From Bacteroidota bacterium (GTDB taxonomy: Bacteria > Bacteroidota > Bacteroidia > Chitinophagales > Saprospiraceae), in the NCBI GenBank assembly GCA_017857395.1, contig JAFMDF010000001.1:60361-124360 (forward strand): 64,000 nucleotides of DNA, in the 5' to 3' direction. The notes below the pieces were generated by a model. The model ran no database searches. It saw nothing but the letters and a program-made list of their open reading frames with translations, and had not been told where the DNA came from. The translations under genes were made by a program, and so were the position numbers. How positions within the stretch are numbered: the first letter of the stretch is position 1; each line of letters begins with the position of its first letter. Positions 9,403-18,964 of the stretch are shown in pieces.

Positions 9403-11367
9403 TTACGCAGCAGGATTTTCTTCTTCTACTACAACGCCATTAGCACTAGGCGTTTCATTTTCACTACCAGGACGTGGACCAACCAAACGCTCTACATCTG
9501 ATTTTAACAAAACCTCTTTCGCCAATAATTGCTGTGCCAATAATTCCAATTCACTCCGTCTATCTCTTAATAAAGCTTTAGCTCGTTCGTATTGAGAATC
9601 AATTAATTTTCGAACTTCTTCATCAATCATATTGGCAGTATCGTCAGAATAAGGCTTATTAAATTGATCTTGTTGCATGGCATGAAAGGAGACATTCCCT
9701 ACTTTTTCATTCATCCCAAAGACTGCAATCATGCTATAAGCCATTTTAGTCACTTGGTCTAAATCGCTTTGCGCACCTGTGGAAATTTTATCAAAAATAA
9801 CAGATTCTGCTGCTCGACCGCCTAAAGTCATACACATTCTATCTAATAAAGCTTCGGTACGAGTAATATACTCTTCTTTTGGTAAATATTGGGCATAACC
9901 CAACGTCCCGATTCCTCTTGGTACAATAGTCACCTTAACCAATGGAGAAGCATGTTCTAAAAACCAGCCACAAATCGCATGACCTGCTTCGTGATAAGCA
10001 ATAATATTTTTCTCTTTTGGAGAGATTATCTTATTCTTCTTTTCTAAACCACCAATCACTCTATCTAAAGCATAATTAAAATCATCTAAATCAACTGCTT
10101 TTTTGTTGCGTCTTGCGGCTACTAATGCCGCTTCATTACATATATTGGCAATATCTGCTCCAGCAAAACCTGGCGTCATTTCTGCTAATATTGTAGGAAT
10201 AATATCTGGTCCAGTTTTAATTTTCTTTAAGTGCACTCTAAAGATAGCTTCTCTACCTTTTAAGTCTGGTCGGTCAATCCCAATTTGTCGATCAAAACGA
10301 CCTGGACGCATTAAGGCACTATCCAATACATCATGTCGGTTCGTGGCTGCCATTAAGATAACGCCTTTATCCGTACTAAAACCATCCATTTCTACTAATA
10401 GCTGGTTCAAAGTATTTTCTCTTTCATCATTACCACCTTGCATAGCACCTTTTCCTCTTGCTCGGCCGATGGCATCAATTTCATCAATAAAAACAATACA
10501 AGGTGCTTTTTCTCTTGCTTGCTTAAATAAATCTCTTACTCTAGATGCACCAACCCCTACAAACATTTCCACAAAATCAGAGCCTGAAATAGAAAAGAAA
10601 GGAACGCCTGCTTCTCCTGCAACGGCTTTGGCTAATAAAGTTTTACCAGTTCCTGGAGGGCCGATTAATAGAACACCTTTAGGAATCTTTCCACCTAAAG
10701 CGGTATATTTTTTAGGATGTTGTAGGAAATCCACTACTTCCATGACTTCTACTTTTGCTTCATCCAAACCTGCTACATCTTGAAACGTAACATTTACTTT
10801 GGCGTTCTGGTCAAATAAAGTGGCTTTAGATTTACCAATATTAAAGATTTGAGAACCGGGGCCACCTGCGCCGCCACCTACTCTTCTCATAATAAAAATC
10901 CACAACGCCACAATGATTAAAATTGGGAAAACCCACCCTAATAAAGGCGTTAACCAATCTTTTTGCTCTTCGTAGTAAATCTGAAATCTTTCATCAGCAG
11001 GAAGCGATTGCTTCAATTCATCTAAGTCAGTTTTAAAAGCTTCAGGAATACCGATATTAAAAATATAATGTGGACGAACGCCCAATTTACTTTGAGAAGC
11101 ATCATCATACTTACCTGAAGCTAATCTATCTGTTCTAAGATGCACATAAGCATACTTCAAATTAACAACTTCTACTTTCTCAACAGCTCCATCTTTTGCC
11201 ATATCTTGAAATCTGTCCCAGCTAATTTGAGGATTGCTGGTATTCGAGACATTAAAGAGCTGTAACGCGATTAGAAAAAGCGCAATAATTCCATAAATCC
11301 AATAAGAATTGAATTTTGGTCCAGTTGGCTTATCCATATTATTCTCTGGCTTATTTTTTTCTTCCAT
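9403..11367 (-). CDS. ftsH: ATP-dependent zinc metalloprotease FtsH
   Basis: A 654-residue membrane AAA+ protease that degrades unassembled and regulatory membrane proteins. Two membrane helices lie at about 22-40 and 138-160, bracketing the periplasmic domain, which is larger than in E. coli. Walker A GPPGTGKT is at 236-243, Walker [14 protein letters not shown] follows, and the zinc site HEAGH is near 458-462. The C-terminal tail is short and acidic ([19 protein letters not shown]). It lies downstream of rsfS with a 157-bp gap, the standard Bacteroidota order, and ends in a strong terminator. Confidence 0.97.
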   Translation of the reverse strand: MEEKNKPENNMDKPTGPKFNSYWIYGIIALFLIALQLFNVSNTSNPQISWDRFQDMAKDGAVEKVEVVNLKYAYVHLRTDRLASGKYDDASQSKLGVRPHYIFNIGIPEAFKTDLDELKQSLPADERFQIYYEEQKDWLTPLLGWVFPILIIVALWIFIMRRVGGGAGGPGSQIFNIGKSKATLFDQNAKVNVTFQDVAGLDEAKVEVMEVVDFLQHPKKYTALGGKIPKGVLLIGPPGTGKTLLAKAVAGEAGVPFFSISGSDFVEMFVGVGASRVRDLFKQAREKAPCIVFIDEIDAIGRARGKGAMQGGNDERENTLNQLLVEMDGFSTDKGVILMAATNRHDVLDSALMRPGRFDRQIGIDRPDLKGREAIFRVHLKKIKTGPDIIPTILAEMTPGFAGADIANICNEAALVAARRNKKAVDLDDFNYALDRVIGGLEKKNKIISPKEKNIIAYHEAGHAICGWFLEHASPLVKVTIVPRGIGTLGYAQYLPKEEYITRTEALLDRMCMTLGGRAAESVIFDKISTGAQSDLDQVTKMAYSMIAVFGMNEKVGNVSFHAMQQDQFNKPYSDDTANMIDEEVRKLIDSQYERAKALLRDRRSELELLAQQLLAKEVLLKSDVERLVGPRPGSENETPSANGVVVEEENPAA

Positions 11368-11524
11368 TATCTGTTATTATATAACGATCGGATGAATCAA
11401 AAAGGAGAGTTTCTAAATTACCTTTAAGTTCATCATTTATAGATTCATCTACTATAACCTGCTAAGATGAATATTAGATTAGTGTTTTTTATATAAAATC
11501 GACTAGCTGGTTAAAACTATCGTC

Positions 11525-11911
11525 TTATAGACTACCATACTCGGTGAAAGCTGCATCACTCCAAAGACTTTCTAAATCGTAGAAAGTTCTTTTCTCAGGA
11601 TGAAACACATGTACGACGACATTGAAATAATCCATCAAAGCCCAAAGTCCATCTTGTACTCCTTCAAAATGGGAAGGCAATACTCCTGTTTCTTCCTTTA
11701 CCCGTTTTCGGATATTTTCAGCTATAGATTTTACTTGGGTATTTGATTCTCCTTCACAAATAATGAAAAAATCAGTCGGCGTTGCGCCTAAACCACGTAA
11801 ATCAAGTTTTACAATTTTTTTTCCTTTGATATCTTGAATACTATCTATGATTAAATCGTTCAACGCTTCAATAGATATTATTTCCTTAGTTATTAGTTGC
11901 TGTTGATTCAA
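11525..11911 (-). CDS. rsfS: Ribosome silencing factor RsfS
   Basis: A 128-residue Iojap/YbeB-family protein that binds ribosomal protein uL14 and prevents joining of the subunits when nutrients are low. Signatures are KKIVKLDLRGLGATPTDFFI, the E-x-N-T-Q-V segment, HFEGVQDGLWALMDYFNVVV and the final HPEKRTFYDLESLW. The first ~20 residues are a variable extension. The gene is divergent from birA and precedes ftsH, a conserved trio in this phylum. Confidence 0.95.
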   Translation of the reverse strand: MNQQQLITKEIISIEALNDLIIDSIQDIKGKKIVKLDLRGLGATPTDFFIICEGESNTQVKSIAENIRKRVKEETGVLPSHFEGVQDGLWALMDYFNVVVHVFHPEKRTFYDLESLWSDAAFTEYGSL

Positions 11912-12227
11912 ATCTTACCTCAAAATTTTAATTAAGTAGTTAAAAAAAATAATTGCTTTTCATAAAATAAAAACAATAAATATTTTTTTTAAGATTACTA
12001 AGATGAATGAAAATGGAAAATGCAAATAGTCAATTGGTAAAAATACGAAATTTTTACACGACCTTAAACTATATTTTCCCTTAGTCCTATTTTATTTCAA
12101 AATATTTTCCGTTTACAACTAATTCTGCCTTGAAATGTTAGATTTTTATAACCTTGGACGGCTTAAAGTACTTTTATAACAGTTAAACGCATTGCTTGTT
12201 GTCTGCTTTGTAATAAAATAGTTCAAT
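11912..12227. other. Divergent promoter region between rsfS and birA
   Basis: An AT-rich 316-bp stretch between divergent genes. It should contain promoters for both sides, but I found no -33/-7 pair that I trust. A TTTG at 12208-12211 lies just before birA. No gene or stable hairpin is obvious. Confidence 0.35.
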
Positions 12228-12992
12228 TTGATTAAATCCATTAACACCTTATTTGTAGGAAAGGTTCTACACGAATTTGATGCTTTAGCTTCAACGAACC
12301 AATATGCTGCAAAATTATTAACAGAAGGGCAACCTATTGAAGGAACCATCATTCTTACCCATGACCAATATGCGGGTAAAGGGCAAGCTAGTAATAAATG
12401 GGAAAGTGAACCTCGTAAAAACCTCACTTTTACCACTATTATATATCCAAAATTTTTACCCGCAAGAAAGCAGTTTTTGTTGAACCAAGTTATCTCTTTG
12501 AGTGTTTTTGACACTTTACAAAAATATATTAGTCATGGTTTAACTATCAAATGGCCAAATGATATTTATGTTTTTGATAAAAAAATAACAGGAATTTTAA
12601 TTCAAAATAGTCTAAAAGGTAGCACTTTACAATCCGCTATTATTGGTATTGGTTTAAATGTAAATCAGCAACAATTTATAAGTGATGCGCCTAATCCAAC
12701 TTCGATGGCCTTAGAAATTGGTAAAATTTTAGATTTAGGAACAGTATTGACAGCATTTTGTCAACATTTAGAATATAATTATTTACAATTAAAAGCGAAT
12801 CAAACCCAACTAATTCAGGAACGCTATTTGAATAATTTATTTCGATTCAAAAAAAATGCTTTTTATCGTAGGCTAGATGGCACTATTTTTAAAGGACAGA
12901 TTAAAAGAGTGACGGATATTGGGAAATTGATTATTAAAACAGGAGATGGGGAAGAGGATTTTGCTTTTAAAGAAGTAAAGTATATTCTTTAA
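12228..12992 (+). CDS. birA: Biotin--[acetyl-CoA-carboxylase] ligase
   Basis: A 254-residue biotin protein ligase without the N-terminal DNA-binding domain, so it is an enzyme only. It transfers biotin to acetyl-CoA carboxylase and similar carriers. STNQYA, the biotin-loop segment GKGQASNKWESEP (related to the GRGRxGRxW motif) and KWPNDIYV are visible, followed by GIGLNVNQ. The reading frame opens with TTG at 12228 because an in-frame TAG lies three codons upstream and no early ATG exists; an alternative non-ATG start nearby cannot be excluded. It is divergent from rsfS and followed 45 bp later by cinA. Confidence 0.9.
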   Translation: MIKSINTLFVGKVLHEFDALASTNQYAAKLLTEGQPIEGTIILTHDQYAGKGQASNKWESEPRKNLTFTTIIYPKFLPARKQFLLNQVISLSVFDTLQKYISHGLTIKWPNDIYVFDKKITGILIQNSLKGSTLQSAIIGIGLNVNQQQFISDAPNPTSMALEIGKILDLGTVLTAFCQHLEYNYLQLKANQTQLIQERYLNNLFRFKKNAFYRRLDGTIFKGQIKRVTDIGKLIIKTGDGEEDFAFKEVKYIL

Positions 12993-13037
12993 AAGGGCTT
13001 TCTTATAAAAATTGAATGGCTATAAAAAAATAATACA

Positions 13038-14306
13038 ATGAACGTAAACATAGTAACCATAGGCGATGAAATCTTAATAGGTCAAATCATTGATACCAAC
13101 TCTGCATGGATGGGGCAGCAACTAAATTTAGTAGGCGCAAAAGTATCGGCAATACATTCGGTCAGCGACACCAAAGAAGGGATTATTGCTGCGTTAGAAA
13201 TAGGTTTAAAGCAAGCAGATGTCATTTTATTAACTGGCGGATTAGGGCCAACTAAAGATGACATTACTAAAAAGACTATTGCCGAATATTTCGGTACAAC
13301 GATGGTTTTTCACGAACCAACTTGGGAACGCATTCAAGGAATGTTTAAAAGCTGGGGGCGTAGTACAACACCTGCTCATAAAGAACAATGTTTTATGCCA
13401 GCGAATGCCCAAATCCTTTATAATAAAATGGGAACAGCTCCTGGCATGTGGTTTGAAATAGATGGAAAAATAGTGGTTTCTATGCCTGGTGTGCCTTATG
13501 AGATGAAATATTTAATGGAATTCAAAGTTATTCCAAAATTGGTTGAATATTTCCCTGGTAAACCGATTGCTCATCGAACGATACTAACTGTTGGAGAAGG
13601 CGAATCTAGAATTGCCGCACGCTTAGAGGCGATAGAAAATAGTTTGCCGGATTTTGTAAAGTTGGCTTATCTACCCAATTTAGGAAATGTTAGACTTCGA
13701 CTCTCTGCTATTGCAGAAAATGGAGAAGATATAGAAAATATGTTGAATGAGAAAGCTGCTGCTATTAAAGCCGAAATTCCTGAATTAATTTATGGGTATG
13801 GTATCCAAACATTAGAAGAAGCCATTGGTGAATTATTAATAAATAGAGGCTTAACCTTAGCCACGGCTGAGAGTTGTACAGGTGGATTATTGGCACATAA
13901 AATCACAAAAGTACCAGGTTGTTCGGCTTATTATAAAGGCAGTGTCATAGCATATGCTTATGAAACAAAAAACAAGCAATTAGGCGTAAAAAATGAGACC
14001 TTAGAAGAATATGGAGCGGTGAGTGAAGAGACGGTAAAAGAGATGGTCGTTGGTGTCCTAAAAGCAATTGAGACGGATATTGGTATCTCTATTTCTGGAA
14101 TTGCAGGCCCTGGAGGTGGTACACCAGATAAACCAGTTGGTACCGTTTGGTTAGCCATTGGTAATAAAGATCATATCGAGACTAGAAAATTACAAATTGG
14201 AAAAGATAGATTAAGAAACATTCAATATACGGCGATTCAAGGTTTAAATATGATTCGGCAATTTGTACATAAATACTATCCTGCTACGGTCACTACTTTG
14301 GATTAG
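13038..14306 (+). CDS. cinA: CinA family nicotinamide mononucleotide deamidase / competence-damage protein
   Basis: A 422-residue full-length CinA. The N-terminal MoCF-like domain shows IGDEILIGQIIDTNS and LTGGLGPTKDD. The C-terminal deamidase domain shows TAESCTGGLLAHKIT with the catalytic serine region and SGIAGPGGGTPDKPVGTVW. The enzyme recycles pyridine nucleotides by deamidating NMN, and may hydrolyse ADP-ribose through the N-terminal domain. It lies between birA and the acyltransferase gene with short gaps (45 and 55 bp), so the three may share a transcript. Confidence 0.95.
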   Translation: MNVNIVTIGDEILIGQIIDTNSAWMGQQLNLVGAKVSAIHSVSDTKEGIIAALEIGLKQADVILLTGGLGPTKDDITKKTIAEYFGTTMVFHEPTWERIQGMFKSWGRSTTPAHKEQCFMPANAQILYNKMGTAPGMWFEIDGKIVVSMPGVPYEMKYLMEFKVIPKLVEYFPGKPIAHRTILTVGEGESRIAARLEAIENSLPDFVKLAYLPNLGNVRLRLSAIAENGEDIENMLNEKAAAIKAEIPELIYGYGIQTLEEAIGELLINRGLTLATAESCTGGLLAHKITKVPGCSAYYKGSVIAYAYETKNKQLGVKNETLEEYGAVSEETVKEMVVGVLKAIETDIGISISGIAGPGGGTPDKPVGTVWLAIGNKDHIETRKLQIGKDRLRNIQYTAIQGLNMIRQFVHKYYPATVTTLD

Positions 14307-14361
14307 CCCTTTTAAAATACTAGTTTTGCAGAAATTTTGATTAAGTAGAACCGAATAAATT

Positions 14362-15702
14362 ATGGCTCAAGTAGAATTAGTTATGCCCAAAATGGGAGAA
14401 AGTATCATGGAAGCAACCATTATTAAATGGTTGAAAAATGTAGGAGATACCGTGGAAATGGAGGAGACTATCTTGGAAATAGCGACCGATAAAGTAGATT
14501 CAGAAGTACCTTCTCCTGTAGGGGGAACAGTTGCAAAAATTCTATTTAACGAAGACGATACGGTAGCAGTAGGACAAGTAATTGCTTTGATTGCTACGGA
14601 AGGAGAGGAACTAATGCCAGAAGCTGCTATTCCTGACACTAAAGCAAATGGACAACATTCAGATGAAGCGGAAGTAGCGACGGTCGCAGAAGTTTTGGCG
14701 AATAGTTTAACGGCTGAAGTAGCGAAAATCACTCGGTCGAATGTTGGAGACCGGTTTTATTCTCCTTTAGTCAGGAATATTGCCCAAAAAGAAAATATTG
14801 CCATGGAAGAATTAGACCAGATTTCAGGTACAGGACTAGATGATAGAGTTACTAAAAAAGACATTTTAAACTATATTAAAACTAGAGGGAAGCAAAAGAC
14901 TACACCTATTGTTAAGCCTGAAGTAATTACCCCATCAATTACTATCCCTACTCCATCGCATATCCCTGCACCAATTAGCCCATCTGTTTCAGGAAATGTA
15001 GAAATTATAGAAATGGACAGAATGCGCCGATTGATTGCGGATCACATGGTTATGTCTAAGCGTGTTTCACCACACGTCACTTCTTTTGTTGAAGTAGATG
15101 TAACGGAGATGGTCAATTGGCGAAATAAAGTTAAAGGCGCTTATAAAGAAAAGCATAAAGAGAACATCACTTATACGCCAATTTTTATTCAAGCAGTCGC
15201 AAAAGCAATCAAAGATTTTCCATTAGTAAATGTGTCGGTAGATGGGCAAAAAATTATTGTCAAAAAAGACATTAATATAGGAATGGCAGCGGCATTGCCA
15301 AGCGGTAATTTAATTGTACCTGTTATCAAGAATGCGGACTATTTAAATTTAGTTGGGTTAAGTAAAAAAGTAAATGATTTGGCGGTAAGAGCTAGGGATA
15401 ATAAATTAAAGCCAACTGATACACAAAACGGAACATTCACCGTAACTAATTTAGGTACTTTTGGCAATATCATGGGGATCCCAATTATCAATCAACCACA
15501 AGTAGCTATTCTAGCAATGGGTAGCATTAAAAAGAAGCCAGCCGTTTTAGAAACAGAATTTGGCGATGTTATTGCAATAAGACAAATGATGTTTTTATCG
15601 CTTTCTTATGACCATAGAGTAGTCGATGGTATGCTAGGCGGTTCCTTTTTACGCCGAATTGGTGATTATTTAGAAGGTTTTGATGATACGCAAACGATTT
15701 AA
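14362..15702 (+). CDS. 2-oxo acid dehydrogenase complex E2 (dihydrolipoyl acyltransferase)
   Basis: A 446-residue E2 component. The lipoyl domain lies at about 1-78, with the modified lysine in EIATDKVDSEVPSP. A flexible linker leads to an E3/E1-binding domain at about 130-170 (YSPLVRNIAQKENI to VTKKDILNYI). A proline-rich linker and the catalytic domain follow, with the active-site SYDHRVVDGMLGG near the end. This is the branched-chain or 2-oxoglutarate type rather than the pyruvate type, judged from the single lipoyl domain. E1 and E3 genes are not nearby, so the exact substrate is open. Confidence 0.9.
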   Translation: MAQVELVMPKMGESIMEATIIKWLKNVGDTVEMEETILEIATDKVDSEVPSPVGGTVAKILFNEDDTVAVGQVIALIATEGEELMPEAAIPDTKANGQHSDEAEVATVAEVLANSLTAEVAKITRSNVGDRFYSPLVRNIAQKENIAMEELDQISGTGLDDRVTKKDILNYIKTRGKQKTTPIVKPEVITPSITIPTPSHIPAPISPSVSGNVEIIEMDRMRRLIADHMVMSKRVSPHVTSFVEVDVTEMVNWRNKVKGAYKEKHKENITYTPIFIQAVAKAIKDFPLVNVSVDGQKIIVKKDINIGMAAALPSGNLIVPVIKNADYLNLVGLSKKVNDLAVRARDNKLKPTDTQNGTFTVTNLGTFGNIMGIPIINQPQVAILAMGSIKKKPAVLETEFGDVIAIRQMMFLSLSYDHRVVDGMLGGSFLRRIGDYLEGFDDTQTI

Positions 15703-16147
15703 ACGAGTAGATTTAAGTACCAAAAACTTTTATCTATGTAAATTTTTCTTTATCTTTATTAAAATTTTATACAAAGCAGGAACGTTTTCATTCTTTATCA
15801 ATGGAAACGTTCCTGCTTTTATAATTAATAACAGCGGATTTAAAACGAATTCTATAGTACAATTCAAAAAAATGTTTGATATTTATTCTCCTAGTAGAAT
15901 AGAATACTTGAATAACTTTTCTACCATATAATCGGACAAAGAAGTGGTATCTTCTTTACTCTTCGTTCTAAAAGCTTCCTTTTTAAATTAGATTTTTTAG
16001 AGATCGAACCGAGAAAATTTTTATTCCATGATATGTGTTGGAATAAGCGCTAGAAAAGTCTCTCTTAACTAAAATGTTTTACGGATTATAGCAAGCGCAT
16101 TAGTCATCCGTAAATCAAAAATGAATTAATTATAAATAATAGTTATT
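15703..16147. other. Intergenic region between the E2 gene and greA
   Basis: The first part holds the strong terminator at 15773-15820. The rest, about 330 bp, is AT-rich upstream sequence of greA. I see no clear promoter and no gene; the open frames here are short and lack family features. Confidence 0.45.
15773..15820 (+). terminator. Intrinsic terminator after the E2 gene
   Basis: A 20-bp stem with one G-T pair: 15773-15792 pairs with 15801-15820 around an 8-nt loop. The right arm ends in a short T tract. It is the strongest hairpin on this side of the window. Confidence 0.88.
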
Positions 16148-16621
16148 ATGGCAAATTACACCTATCTATCACAAGAAGGCTATGACAAATTGGTAGCCGA
16201 ATTAGATGAATTGAAATCTACTGGTAGACAAAAAGCAGCAGAAGCAATTGGAGAAGCTAGAGAAAAAGGAGATCTCTCTGAAAACGCAGAGTACGACGCA
16301 GCTAAAGATGCCCAGGGTTTATTGGAAATGAAGATTAATGAAATGGAAAAAGTGATGGCGAACGCACGGGTATTAGATGAAAGTCAAATAGACACTTCAG
16401 CAGTATGTGTTTTTACGAATGTAAAAATTAAGAATATCAAGAATGGTAAAGAGGTTACTTATAAATTAGTGTCGGAATCAGAAGCAAATATTAAAGCGAA
16501 AAAAATCTCTGTTAATTCGCCTGTAGGAAAAGGTTTACTCGGTAAAAAAGTTGGCGAAATTGCTACCGTCGTAACACCAAGAGGGAATATTGATTTTAAA
16601 GTATTGGATATTTCTATTTAA
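16148..16621 (+). CDS. greA: Transcription elongation factor GreA
   Basis: A 157-residue Gre factor that enters the RNA polymerase secondary channel and stimulates cleavage of backtracked RNA. The coiled coil covers about residues 10-75 and carries the acidic tip in GDLSENAEYDAAKDAQ. The C-terminal FKBP-like domain shows VNSPVGKGLLGKKVGE and the end IDFKVLDI. Length is normal. A GTCAGAGGTCAGA/TCTGACTTCTGAC word-repeat hairpin follows at 16627-16695. Confidence 0.97.
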   Translation: MANYTYLSQEGYDKLVAELDELKSTGRQKAAEAIGEAREKGDLSENAEYDAAKDAQGLLEMKINEMEKVMANARVLDESQIDTSAVCVFTNVKIKNIKNGKEVTYKLVSESEANIKAKKISVNSPVGKGLLGKKVGEIATVVTPRGNIDFKVLDISI

Positions 16622-16626
16622 GATAA

Positions 16627-16695
16627 GTCAGAGGTCAGACCATTTTATTATCAGGTAAATTTTGTAATTAATACTAAATTTCTGACTTCTGACAA
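16627..16695. repeat. Word-repeat inverted hairpin after greA
   Basis: GTCAGAGGTCAGA near 16627-16639 can pair with TCTGACTTCTGAC near 16681-16693, one mismatch, across a ~41-nt AT-rich spacer. Each arm is itself two copies of a 6-base word. It may end the greA transcript. Confidence 0.5.
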
Positions 16696-16743
16696 TTCTA
16701 TTTTATCGGAACGGGATGACTGCTTGTCCTCTAATTAAAAAAA

Positions 16744-17139
16744 ATGGCTAGTATTTTTTCAAGAATTGTCGCAGGTGAAATTCCTTCTTATAAAATTGCA
16801 GAAACAGAAGATTTCTATGCTTTTCTAGATATTTTTCCAGTAGCAAAAGGACATACTTTAGTGATTCCTAAAAAGGAAGTAGACTATTACTTTGACTTGG
16901 ACGATGAGTTAATTGCAGGCATTAATGTTTTTGCGAAAAAGATAGCAGTTGCTATTAAAAAAGCGATTCCTTGTGAGCGAATTGGCACAACCGTTATTGG
17001 TTTGGAAGTTCCACACGCACATTTGCATTTAATTCCTATCAATGCAATTGGAGACATGAATTTTGCTAAGAAATTGAAGCTGTCGAAGGAAGAATTTATG
17101 GACATCAGGGCAAGTATTATTGCTAATTTGGAAGATTAA
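16744..17139 (+). CDS. HIT family hydrolase (HinT-like)
   Basis: A 131-residue histidine-triad protein. It begins MASIFSRIVAGEIPSYKIAE, typical of HinT-type nucleotide hydrolases, has the VAKGHTLVIPKKEVD segment, and ends its core with the triad HAHLHLIPI. Members hydrolyse nucleoside phosphoramidates and aminoacyl-AMP. The gene follows greA by 122 bp and converges with ruvC with only 7 bp between stops. Confidence 0.95.
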   Translation: MASIFSRIVAGEIPSYKIAETEDFYAFLDIFPVAKGHTLVIPKKEVDYYFDLDDELIAGINVFAKKIAVAIKKAIPCERIGTTVIGLEVPHAHLHLIPINAIGDMNFAKKLKLSKEEFMDIRASIIANLED

Positions 17140-17146
17140 TAACTGC

Positions 17147-17716
17147 CTATTTCTTTTTTATCCGATTAGGATTATTAGTAAGAAATCCTTTCCATCCACT
17201 ATATTGCCCTTGTTTGCCAAGTACGCTAGTTGACTGGTAATAATGACAAACTGCTGCTGCCAACGCATCTGTCGCATCTAAAGATAGTTGTGTCAATTTT
17301 TGATTTAAAATCGATTCTAACATAGCGGCAACTTGTTCTTTAGAAGCATTACCGCTTCCAGTTACAGAGAGCTTGATTTTTTTGGGGGCATATTCAGTCA
17401 TTTCTACGCCTTTGGTAATTGCTGCCGCAATGGCAACCCCTTGCGCTCTACCCAATTTCAACATAGATTGTACATTCTTTCCAAAAAAGGGCGCCTCGAT
17501 AGCCATTTCTTTAGGCTGGTATTGGTCAATTAATTGCTGAATTCGTTCAAATATGCTTTTTAATTTGAGTTGATGGTTTTCTAAATGACTCAACTTTAAA
17601 ACTCCGTGTTGAACTAAGAATAACTTTTTCTTTCTGACTTCAATAATAGCATAACCCAAAATATTTGTACCAGGGTCAATGCCTAGTAATTTATACGTAT
17701 CAGCAGCATGTTGCAT
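17147..17716 (-). CDS. ruvC: Crossover junction endodeoxyribonuclease RuvC
   Basis: A 189-residue Holliday-junction resolvase. The first acidic residue is in LLGIDPGTNILGYA, the catalytic glutamate in AIEAPFFGKNVQSMLKLGRAQG, and the two C-terminal aspartates in LDATDALAAAVCHYYQ. Dimeric RuvC cuts symmetrical junctions, usually moved by RuvAB, which are not in this window. The C-terminal ~20 residues are a basic tail. It is transcribed after a hairpin that ends the upstream barrel gene. Confidence 0.96.
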   Translation of the reverse strand: MQHAADTYKLLGIDPGTNILGYAIIEVRKKKLFLVQHGVLKLSHLENHQLKLKSIFERIQQLIDQYQPKEMAIEAPFFGKNVQSMLKLGRAQGVAIAAAITKGVEMTEYAPKKIKLSVTGSGNASKEQVAAMLESILNQKLTQLSLDATDALAAAVCHYYQSTSVLGKQGQYSGWKGFLTNNPNRIKKK

Positions 17717-17729
17717 GTAGGAGAGGATG

Positions 17730-17776
17730 AGGAGAGGAGATAAGACGACTTACTTAGTCTCCTTATCTCCTCTCCT
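17730..17776 (-). terminator. Hairpin between the outer-membrane barrel gene and ruvC
   Basis: Perfect 15-bp arms pair 17730-17744 with 17762-17776, and a further GACT/AGTC pairing lies inside the loop. The arms are made of the repeated word GGAGA. It follows the barrel gene on the minus strand and lies just 14 bp before the ruvC start. Confidence 0.7.
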
Positions 17777-17781
17777 TATGA

Positions 17782-18669
17782 TTAAAAACTAAATCCAATA
17801 GAAAACTGTAAGGAAATATTTCTGTCTTTATCTGTACGAGGAATAAAATTTTGGTTACCGTCCAATTCAACTTTTGACACATCATAATCGTCTTTAGTTA
17901 CATCTGTCAACCCATAATTGAATCGGCCTCCAAGAAAAAGCCCTTGATTCCAATAGTAGTAAGCGCCTACATTTAATCCAAAATCAATGGCATTAAAATA
18001 ACTACCTCTGTCTTCTGGAAACTGATAATAAGCCTGTAAAATTCTTGGAATGTTGTTGGGCGTTCCATCTACATTAATGCTGGTTGTACCTAATCCAAAG
18101 TCCACTTCTCCTGGGTTATCTTTTCTATACTTATAATCTAAGGTAGCAATAAAATCATCAATTGGGCTACCTGCTTGTGATTGACCACCATTAAAACTTA
18201 ATTCTCCAGTAGCGGTAGAAGCAATTAGAAATCCAATACTTACGCCACCTTCCACTTCAAATTTTCCGAATTTTCCATATAGCAAAACTGGAATGTCAAG
18301 ATATGAGTTAGAAATGTTTAAATTAATTCGTTGATTTCCAGTTAGGTTGAGGGTAGAACCCGTTTCTGTAGGTAGAATCTGATAACCTGGGCCATTAAAA
18401 TTATAAGCTGTTCCTTTCTGAGCATATAATAATTCCCATTTCACTCCCACTAAATCTGTCAGCCAATAACGAAAAAGCGCTCCAACAAAAAAGCCATTTG
18501 CATTATCATTAACTTCTAAAGCTGTACCACCACTCATTTCAGAAGGGCCATCTATTTTAGATAAACTTAAACCAGCTTTAAAGCCATAAGTTAAAGTTTG
18601 GGCTTGACCTACAACATTCTGTAAACTGAAACAACTAACAACAAATAAAGCGAGGATTAATCTTTTCAT
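17782..18669 (-). CDS. Outer-membrane beta-barrel protein (PorT-like)
   Basis: About 295 residues starting MKRLILALFVVSCFSLQNVV; an ATG eight codons upstream (18693) is less likely because it would push the signal peptide inward. After cleavage near VVGQAQ the protein is made of amphipathic strands rich in tyrosine and glycine (TYGFKAGLSLSKIDG, GVKWELLYAQKGTAYNF, LFLGGRFNYGLTDV) and ends in ISLQFSIGFSF, an aromatic C-terminal strand typical of inserted barrels. It resembles the outer-membrane beta-barrel family common in Bacteroidota. No specific transport or assembly role can be read from it. Confidence 0.8.
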   Translation of the reverse strand: MKRLILALFVVSCFSLQNVVGQAQTLTYGFKAGLSLSKIDGPSEMSGGTALEVNDNANGFFVGALFRYWLTDLVGVKWELLYAQKGTAYNFNGPGYQILPTETGSTLNLTGNQRINLNISNSYLDIPVLLYGKFGKFEVEGGVSIGFLIASTATGELSFNGGQSQAGSPIDDFIATLDYKYRKDNPGEVDFGLGTTSINVDGTPNNIPRILQAYYQFPEDRGSYFNAIDFGLNVGAYYYWNQGLFLGGRFNYGLTDVTKDDYDVSKVELDGNQNFIPRTDKDRNISLQFSIGFSF

Positions 18670-18906
18670 AATCAGTATTTGGTAAATTCTCAATGAGTAA
18701 AAATGGATGGATGATTAAATAAATAATGGGTAAATGCCTTTTTTTTGGAATTTACTTAGCATCATTCTTTTTCTCCAAACGAAAAAACTAGCTTGCTAGT
18801 TCTTCTTAACTTGTAAAATATATTTTATTTATGGAATGCTATTGACCTAATATCCAATATTTAACATCAAGCACTTGCATCCAATAAATACAAACGTACT
18901 TAAAAT

Positions 18907-18940
18907 AAAAAAGCTGCCCCATTTCTGGAGCAGCTTTTTT
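18907..18940 (-). terminator. Intrinsic terminator after tonB
   Basis: The arms AAAAAAGCTGCCCC (18907-18920) and GGAGCAGCTTTTTT (18927-18940) pair with one mismatch and a 6-nt loop. On the minus strand the stem is followed by six T residues. Confidence 0.9.
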
Positions 18941-18964
18941 ATATAAGGTAAAGAATAATTGTTT

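Noticed and set aside
15680..15931. 83-codon frame after the E2 gene
   Set aside because: It runs through the E2 terminator hairpin and has no supporting features.
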